A stretch of 8,410 bases of DNA from Gammaproteobacteria bacterium (GTDB lineage Bacteria; Pseudomonadota; Gammaproteobacteria; Pseudomonadales; Pseudohongiellaceae): positions 1 to 8,410 of the forward strand of contig CANCGR010000085.1 of the NCBI GenBank assembly GCA_947377625.1. Direction: 5' to 3'. Below the pieces are notes generated by a model that was not told the origin of the DNA, did no database searches, and saw only the letters and a list, made by a program, of their open reading frames with translations. The translations under genes were made by a program, and so were the position numbers. Each line of letters begins with the position of its first letter. Positions within the stretch are counted from its first letter, which is position 1. This document shows positions 1-4,690 of the stretch, one piece after another.

Positions 1-879
1 CATCAGCCGCGAACCGGCAATACACGCCTGCCCCTGATTGTGAAAAATCGCAAACGCTGACCCATTCACCGCCGCCATCAGATTCGCATCTTCAAAAATA
101 ATGTTGGCACCTTTGCCGCCCAGCTCAAGCTGCACACGTTTCAAGTTGCCCGCCGACGCCTGCACAATCTTGCGCCCGGTAGCAGTCGAACCCGTGAACG
201 AAAGCTTATCGACACCCATATGCTCGGCCAGATACTGACCCGCAATGTGCCCATAACCTGGAATCACATTAATCACACCCGGCGGAAAACCCACCTCACG
301 CGCCAACTCAGCCACGCGCAGCGTTGAAAGCGGCGTCAACTCCGCCTGCTTCATCACCACGCAGTTGCCCGCCGCCAACGCCGGCCCCAGCTTCCAACTG
401 GTAAACATCAACGGAAAATTCCACGGCACCACCTGCCCCACTACACCCACCGGCACCCGCGTCACATAATTCAAAAACCCGGTATCCACCGGAATTACCA
501 CGCCTTCGTTTTTATCTGGCATCCCCGCAAAATACCGAAACGTAGCCACCGTACGCGCCACATCCAGATTGCGCGTATCCCGAATCGGATGCCCGGTATC
601 CAGCGTCTCAATCATCGACAAATTGTCGCGATCCTTCTCGATCGCATCCGCCAACTTGCCAATCAACACCCCGCGATCGGATGGCGACATCGCCGCCCAC
701 GCCGGAAACGCCTTGCGAGCCGCCGCAACAGCCCGATCAACGTCCGCATGCTTCGCCTCACTGACCTTCGCCAATAGCGAATTGTCATAAGGATTGAAAA
801 CATCGAACGTGCCGCCATCCAGCGCATCCACGAATTCGTTGTTGATAAATAACTGAGTCTGAAAAGAAGGAAGAGACAT
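1..879 (-). CDS. hapE: Aldehyde dehydrogenase, probable 4-hydroxymuconic semialdehyde dehydrogenase (3' part cut off)
   Basis: The frame is open from the ATG at 879-877 to the window edge and gives the first 293 residues; family members run about 480-500, so the C-terminal 40% is missing. It is an NAD(P)-dependent aldehyde dehydrogenase. Visible motifs are PWNFP (152-156, with the oxyanion Asn154), VMKQAE (175-180, cofactor Lys177), FTGSTATGR (228-236, the Rossmann glycine turn), LELGGKG (251-257, general base Glu252) and NQGQACIAGSR (281-291, nucleophile Cys286). A GGGG-containing ribosome site lies about 4-5 bases before the ATG. The family motif alone does not give the substrate. The 4-hydroxymuconic semialdehyde assignment rests on its place directly after a two-subunit hydroquinone dioxygenase, as hapE/pnpE follow hapCD/pnpCD. 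Gln178 replaces the Pro common in the VxKPAE motif. Aldehyde dehydrogenase is near certain; the specific role is an inference. It could instead oxidise an aldehyde made by the PQQ alcohol dehydrogenase of the same cluster. Confidence 0.9.
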   Translation of the reverse strand, partial: MSLPSFQTQLFINNEFVDALDGGTFDVFNPYDNSLLAKVSEAKHADVDRAVAAARKAFPAWAAMSPSDRGVLIGKLADAIEKDRDNLSMIETLDTGHPIRDTRNLDVARTVATFRYFAGMPDKNEGVVIPVDTGFLNYVTRVPVGVVGQVVPWNFPLMFTSWKLGPALAAGNCVVMKQAELTPLSTLRVAELAREVGFPPGVINVIPGYGHIAGQYLAEHMGVDKLSFTGSTATGRKIVQASAGNLKRVQLELGGKGANIIFEDANLMAAVNGSAFAIFHNQGQACIAGSRLM

Positions 880-931
880 GATTACCCCAATGAACAAAAA
901 AAATTAGCAGCCTGCAAAGCAAGTCTGAGGA

Positions 932-1097
932 GGCCAGAGCGCACCTGCGTTTGCCAACCCTTCGAGCGGCTTTCCCTGCGTTGAATTTTCCGGAAACACG
1001 CGAGACCTGTCTGAGCCGCGCAGCGGCGAGTTGTCGAGCGCCGGAAAATTCGGCGCAGGAGCGCGAGCGGGTTGGCAAACGCAGGTGCGCTCTGGCC
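932..1097. repeat. Long nested inverted repeat (interspersed-palindrome or MITE-like element)
   Basis: The outer arms 932-960 and 1069-1097 are perfect reverse complements over 29 bp. Inside them, 975-993 pairs with 1041-1059 over 19 positions with two mismatches. At the apex GCCGC (1015-1019) pairs with GCGGC (1023-1027). The element fills most of the 274-bp gap between the large dioxygenase subunit gene and the aldehyde dehydrogenase gene, both on the minus strand. It is far longer than an ordinary rho-independent terminator and has no T-run directly at its foot; the nearest is an A8/T8 run at 896-903, 28 bases beyond the left arm. Short open frames across it look accidental. It resembles REP/BIME-type or transposase-less mobile palindromes, but no family is recognised. 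In a hap transcript it could stabilise the upstream dioxygenase mRNA or reduce read-through into the aldehyde dehydrogenase gene. Confidence 0.88.
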
Positions 1098-1109
1098 GAC
1101 CAACTGCAA

Positions 1110-1143
1110 GCAAAGCCCCGAGAGTTTTCCCCCAAGGCTTTGC
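1110..1143 (-). terminator. Stem-loop just after the large dioxygenase subunit stop codon
   Basis: GCAAAGCC (1110-1117) and GGCTTTGC (1136-1143) form a perfect 8-bp inverted repeat with an 18-base loop. It starts 10 bases after the stop codon of the 331-residue gene on the minus strand. There is no proper U-run behind it (only TTGCAGTT), so it is at best a weak terminator or an mRNA 3'-end protector. It may instead be an outer part of the neighbouring palindromic element. Confidence 0.3.
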
Positions 1144-1153
1144 CATCAATCAA

Positions 1154-2149
1154 TTACCAACGCGAAGCAGTAATCGGAAACGGCTCCAACTCACCCTTCG
1201 CATATTTTTCCTCGAGACCAGGCGTGCCATTCTCCAACACCATCAACATCGACCGCTTCGGCGAAAACCCTTGATGACGAATATCCGCCGGCATCGCACA
1301 CACATCGCCCGACTTCATCACAATACGCCCACGCGGATTGCCCGTGTTCTTGTCCTGAATGTTCCACTGAATTTCATCAGTCAACTGAATGAACCACTCA
1401 TTGCGATCATTGCCATGAATCACTGGCAACATATGCTCTTCGCTCGTCACGCAGCAGATACAAGCGCGAGTAATCGACGTGAACGACGGATTCCACGTCA
1501 CATCCGCACGCGCAATGTGATCGAACAAGTTGAACGCATGCACCTGGTCTTCAAAGCCCGGCTCGATTTCGATATCCGGTTTGTCATAACTCAGATCAGC
1601 GAAGGCACGGTTGATCGGATGGCCTGATGCATCTGAGCGCGGGCTGGTATCACCGGGCAGCCCCATCATGCGGCGCGCTGGCTCAAAGCCACGAATCAAC
1701 GGCCCTGCAGCATCCTTGGTTTTGGCACCCAGTGGCGAGCCGGTTTCCATCGGCGCACGCAGCGGATCGTAGCCTTCGTTGATCCAGTTGATGGAAATCG
1801 TTTCGAACGCTACGCGCACATCATCAGTGTTGAAGGTTTCCAGAAAATCCACGCCGGTATCACGATGGCCTTTGCTGTAAGTACCGGCATAGATATCAAC
1901 CGTGCCGTAATGGTTCTGTGTGCCAAACACATCATCAAAGAAAATCCAGCCGTAGAAAAAGCCCCAGCCGATGTCACGCACCATCGCGCGCAGGAAACGG
2001 TCGACTTCAATTGTGTGTTTGCCTTTTGGCCAGCCCACATGCACGAAATACATGTCGCGCTCGAAAGTGAAACTGCCAAACTGGAATTTTTTGTAGCCCA
2101 GCACCGGATCGGGTGCCGAGGCGATCAGTTGTACGCTTGCTATGCTCAT
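1154..2149 (-). CDS. hapD: Hydroquinone 1,2-dioxygenase, large (catalytic) subunit
   Basis: This 331-residue protein matches the size (about 38 kDa) of the large subunit of two-component Fe(II) hydroquinone dioxygenases (HapD of 4-hydroxyacetophenone degraders, PnpD of 4-nitrophenol degraders). These cleave hydroquinone next to a hydroxyl to give 4-hydroxymuconic semialdehyde in the cytoplasm. The C-terminal third is a cupin barrel. VIHGNDRNEWF (243-253) supplies His245, Asn247 and Glu251, and ADIRHQG (288-294) supplies His292. The 0/+2/+6/+47 spacing equals the iron-ligand spacing I recall for PnpD (His256, Asn258, Glu262, His303), at a constant offset of 11. A second conserved-looking block, GWGFFYGWIFFDDVFG, lies at 61-76. 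AGAGG at 2160-2156 sits 6 bases before the ATG, supporting this start. The small-subunit gene ends 40 bp upstream, so the two are surely co-transcribed. Automatic annotation may call it 3-hydroxyanthranilate dioxygenase-like. A substituted hydroquinone (chloro-, methoxy-) is possible as the true substrate. Confidence 0.85.
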   Translation of the reverse strand: MSIASVQLIASAPDPVLGYKKFQFGSFTFERDMYFVHVGWPKGKHTIEVDRFLRAMVRDIGWGFFYGWIFFDDVFGTQNHYGTVDIYAGTYSKGHRDTGVDFLETFNTDDVRVAFETISINWINEGYDPLRAPMETGSPLGAKTKDAAGPLIRGFEPARRMMGLPGDTSPRSDASGHPINRAFADLSYDKPDIEIEPGFEDQVHAFNLFDHIARADVTWNPSFTSITRACICCVTSEEHMLPVIHGNDRNEWFIQLTDEIQWNIQDKNTGNPRGRIVMKSGDVCAMPADIRHQGFSPKRSMLMVLENGTPGLEEKYAKGELEPFPITASRW

Positions 2150-2189
2150 GGGAAACCTCTGAAGAATTTTCGGGAATTGATGGCCGGGC

Positions 2190-2681
2190 TTAGTCGAGTA
2201 CGCAGATCTTCGACCAGCGCTCTACACTTTCAGGACCCGCGCAGGTCTGGATCAGACAAACTGACGCATTGGCAGCCGACAGCTGATAAGCCGCGCCTTT
2301 TGGCAACAACACTTCATGCCCGCGACGGGCACGCACACGTCCCATACGCTTGCCCTGCGGCTCACCCGCGACTTTCATGGCTCCGCATGCGTGCGTGGCT
2401 TTCTGAGTGTCGGCCAACTGGAAGAAAGTGAATTCAATCTCGCCGTCCATCACGATGGCAAATTCATCGTGCGGCGCGGTATACCAGGCCGAAGTGCCTT
2501 CCGCGCGCACGACCTCTGCCGCGTATTCGAGATTGGAAGCGACCATCACCCGCTCATAGGGTTGGGAATTGTTCGCCACTTCGAAGATATTGGAAAAGGC
2601 ATAGTGACGCAGATCATCATTGAGCTCGATCGAGCCCTTTTCGTAGGATTTCAGTGACCCCACTTTGGTAACAAAACTCAT
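2190..2681 (-). CDS. hapC: Hydroquinone 1,2-dioxygenase, small subunit (cupin)
   Basis: The 163-residue protein fits the roughly 18-kDa small subunit (HapC/PnpC) of two-component hydroquinone dioxygenase and sits directly before the large subunit, as in known hap and pnp clusters. A single cupin core is visible: motif 1 around TAPHDEFAIVMDGEIEF (68-84, with His71, Glu73, Gly80) and motif 2 around GHEVLLPKGAAYQL (121-134). Motif 2 has Tyr132 where metal-binding cupins usually place His, and motif 1 lacks the HxH pair. The chain therefore probably does not bind iron itself and would serve to build the heterotetramer and shape the active site of its partner. A strong AGGGGGGA ribosome site lies 5 bases before the ATG. 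Hydroquinone-dioxygenase membership rests on size, order and partner, with the cupin fold seen directly. Confidence 0.8.
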   Translation of the reverse strand: MSFVTKVGSLKSYEKGSIELNDDLRHYAFSNIFEVANNSQPYERVMVASNLEYAAEVVRAEGTSAWYTAPHDEFAIVMDGEIEFTFFQLADTQKATHACGAMKVAGEPQGKRMGRVRARRGHEVLLPKGAAYQLSAANASVCLIQTCAGPESVERWSKICVLD

Positions 2682-2769
2682 GTTATTCCCCCCTCTTGAT
2701 TACGATTTTGAACTTGTTGGTTGATCGGTAGTCCAGCGCTACTTGTCATGGCTGTTGGCGCCATTTTAC

Positions 2770-4524
2770 TCACGGCAGTGCAAACACATACAAGCGGTTT
2801 TCGGTGCCAGCTTTCAAACCCGGCAGCAAACGCCGCTGGCTGGACGTCGTTACTGAAGAACCTGTGCTGGCCGCCACATATTGCTTGCCATTGACGGCAA
2901 AGCTGATCGGATAACCTGTTACCGATGAGCCCAGGTTCACTTCCCACACCACCGCGCCGGTCTTCTGGTCGAAGGCGCGGAAATTGCCTTCAATATCGCC
3001 GCCAAATACCAGGCCGCCACCAGTGGTCACCATCGACAACGCAGTGCCGGCCATATCGAATTTCCACGCGGTGCGGCCAGTCTCGGCAGACACGGCAAAC
3101 ACTGTCCCGACGCCCTTGGCGCCGGGTGCCAGTTTGTCACGACCAGAGGTGCCATAGAGCGCTTCCACATCCGGTTTGGCAAGCGTCACGGTGACATCCG
3201 AGCAAGTATTCTGCAGCCCGTAATACATCATGTTGGTAAGCGGGCTGTAGGCACCAGCCCACCAGTTTTTACCACCCGTCAGCGCCGGGCACACCTCGGC
3301 CGTATCGCCTTTGGCTTTGAACGTGGTGGCGGGATTTACCGTAGCTTCACCGGTCTTGCCGTCTATACTAGCCACGACATTCTGATGCACCGTTGGCCGT
3401 GCCCACAGAAACTTGCCGGTCTTGCGGTCAAGCGTATAGATCACACCAGTCTTGCCGGGAATGCCGGTCAATACTTTGTAGACCTTGCCCTTTTCGATGT
3501 CAGGACTGATCCACTCTACTTCTTTTGGATCAGGTGCCACCTGGGTGTCCACCAGCAGGCGCTCAAACGGATGATCAAGATCCCAATGATCGACCAGGTG
3601 CTGGTAGTACCAGACGATTTTGCCGGTATCCGGATTAATCGCCAGCGTTGAGTTGTGATAGAGATATTTCTTGTCGTTGCCGGCCAGCAGGAATTTCGGA
3701 GCCGGCGCGGTCACTGACGTGCCCATGTAAATCAGATCAAGCTCAGGGTCGTAACTGGCCGTCATCCACGCCCCCACATGCCAGCGTGCTTCCCACGGCA
3801 TGCCACCCCAGGTATCCACGCCCTCACCCGGTTTCTGAATGGTATTCAGACGCCACAGCTCCTTGCCAGTCTTGGCATCATGCGCGGTGATCACGCAGGC
3901 ATCAGGGCCAGCGGCAGGCATGCAGGTGCGCCCGGAAATGACCTTGCCTTTGATGATGAGCGGGCCAGCGCTTTGCTGGGCCGGATTCTTGCGGTAATCC
4001 AGTATCTGCGTTTGCCACTTCTGCTTGCCGGTGTTGGCATCGAGGCCTACCAGGTAGTCATCGTTACTGGGAAAGATGATGGTGTCGCCGTAGATGCCGA
4101 GCGAGCGCTTGGTTTCATAAGCTTGCAGATAATCGCCAATATCTTCCGGAATCGAACGATGGTGCTCCCACAATTGCTCACCGGTCGCTGCATTATGAGC
4201 ACTGACCACATCGCCCGGATGCGGCATATAAAGAATGCCGTCGTGCACCAGCGGCGTGCCTTCCTGAATAGAGCCCTTGTGCAAAGGCACGCTCCAAGCC
4301 AGCTTCAGTTGTTTGACATTTTTGCTGTCGATTTGCTTGAGTGGACTATAGCCCCACGAATCCAGCGTACGGCGCCACATCAGCCAGTCACCATCGGCGG
4401 GCTTTTCCAGCATTGCATCCGTAACCGGGACAAAGGCTTGCTTTTGCGCGAACGCGCTCTGCCCCATAAGCGCGCACGCAAGCACTAGCATGAGCACAGA
4501 CAACGCTGGCCGTTTGAATGCCAT
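2770..4524 (-). CDS. Periplasmic PQQ-dependent alcohol dehydrogenase (type I quinoprotein, DxD active site)
   Basis: The 584-residue protein begins with a Sec signal peptide (Lys4-Arg5, hydrophobic 8-23, likely cleavage after AFA at 24-26). The rest is an eight-bladed quinoprotein propeller. Seven tryptophan-docking repeats of the AxDxxTGxxxW type end at Trp119, 170, 224, 305, 374, 487 and 527. There is no CxxCH, so no fused cytochrome: electrons must pass to a separate cytochrome c. The active-site segment HLVDHWDLDHPFE (309-321) holds the catalytic Asp315 and a second Asp317 two residues on, the DxD signature linked to lanthanide use in XoxF and PedH. Asn291 fits the usual metal-ligand Asn. 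The adjacent Cys-Cys pair of classical methanol and ethanol dehydrogenases is absent; the mature cysteines are 201, 210, 412 and 441. AGGGGA lies 5 bases before the ATG. It leads the dioxygenase genes after an 88-bp gap, suggesting oxidation of an alcohol upstream of hydroquinone. The substrate is unknown; 1-(4-hydroxyphenyl)ethanol or a benzylic alcohol are guesses from context. Confidence 0.92.
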   Translation of the reverse strand: MAFKRPALSVLMLVLACALMGQSAFAQKQAFVPVTDAMLEKPADGDWLMWRRTLDSWGYSPLKQIDSKNVKQLKLAWSVPLHKGSIQEGTPLVHDGILYMPHPGDVVSAHNAATGEQLWEHHRSIPEDIGDYLQAYETKRSLGIYGDTIIFPSNDDYLVGLDANTGKQKWQTQILDYRKNPAQQSAGPLIIKGKVISGRTCMPAAGPDACVITAHDAKTGKELWRLNTIQKPGEGVDTWGGMPWEARWHVGAWMTASYDPELDLIYMGTSVTAPAPKFLLAGNDKKYLYHNSTLAINPDTGKIVWYYQHLVDHWDLDHPFERLLVDTQVAPDPKEVEWISPDIEKGKVYKVLTGIPGKTGVIYTLDRKTGKFLWARPTVHQNVVASIDGKTGEATVNPATTFKAKGDTAEVCPALTGGKNWWAGAYSPLTNMMYYGLQNTCSDVTVTLAKPDVEALYGTSGRDKLAPGAKGVGTVFAVSAETGRTAWKFDMAGTALSMVTTGGGLVFGGDIEGNFRAFDQKTGAVVWEVNLGSSVTGYPISFAVNGKQYVAASTGSSVTTSSQRRLLPGLKAGTENRLYVFALP

Positions 4525-4690
4525 GGAGTTCCCCTGAAACTGTTGTTGTTATTACTGGTGTTATTGGTTTATTGCGATTGAATCTAGCAAAGCCCTTCTC
4601 TAGTGTCACCAGCAAAGACTGTGTAAAGCCCCTAGGACATTGCTTGCTCTGGCTTTACTATAGCCACTATTCGTTCGCATCCCCCAAACC
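4525..4690. promoter_or_regulatory. Divergent promoter region between the PQQ dehydrogenase gene and rapA
   Basis: This 166-bp gap must hold promoters for both flanking genes. Two direct AAAGCCC boxes (4589-4595 and 4625-4631) are 36 bp apart, and the second belongs to a perfect 8-bp inverted repeat, GTAAAGCC (4623-4630) with GGCTTTAC (4651-4658), around a CCTAGG palindrome. For rapA a poor sigma-70 match is possible, TTGCTT (4640-4645) with CACTAT (4665-4670) at a 19-base spacer. No convincing sigma-54 or sigma-70 promoter was found for the PQQ gene. Regulatory content is inferred from position. Confidence 0.45.

Noticed and set aside
905..1125. Target-site duplication around the palindrome (CTGCAAAGCAAG near 912, CTGCAAGCAAAG near 1104)
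   Set aside because: The two stretches are similar but not identical and do not abut the 29-bp arms, so they cannot be claimed as a duplication from this sequence alone.
785..1153. 122-codon minus-strand frame spanning the gap before the aldehyde dehydrogenase
   Set aside because: It runs through both arms of the palindrome and overlaps the start of the aldehyde dehydrogenase in another frame; no recognisable domain. The repeat explains the open frame.
1031..1627. 198-codon open frame on the plus strand across the palindrome and antisense to the large dioxygenase subunit gene
   Set aside because: It starts inside the inverted repeat, its composition is Arg/His-rich as expected of an antisense shadow, and it overlaps a well-supported gene on the other strand.
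1154..2149. Large cupin as 3-hydroxyanthranilate 3,4-dioxygenase
   Set aside because: That enzyme is smaller (about 170-290 residues) and a single gene product; here a two-gene pair with the His-x-Asn-x3-Glu pattern fits hydroquinone dioxygenase better.
2682..2769. Terminator between the PQQ dehydrogenase and small dioxygenase subunit genes
   Set aside because: Only 4-5-bp stems are available and no T-run follows; co-transcription across the 88-bp gap is more likely.
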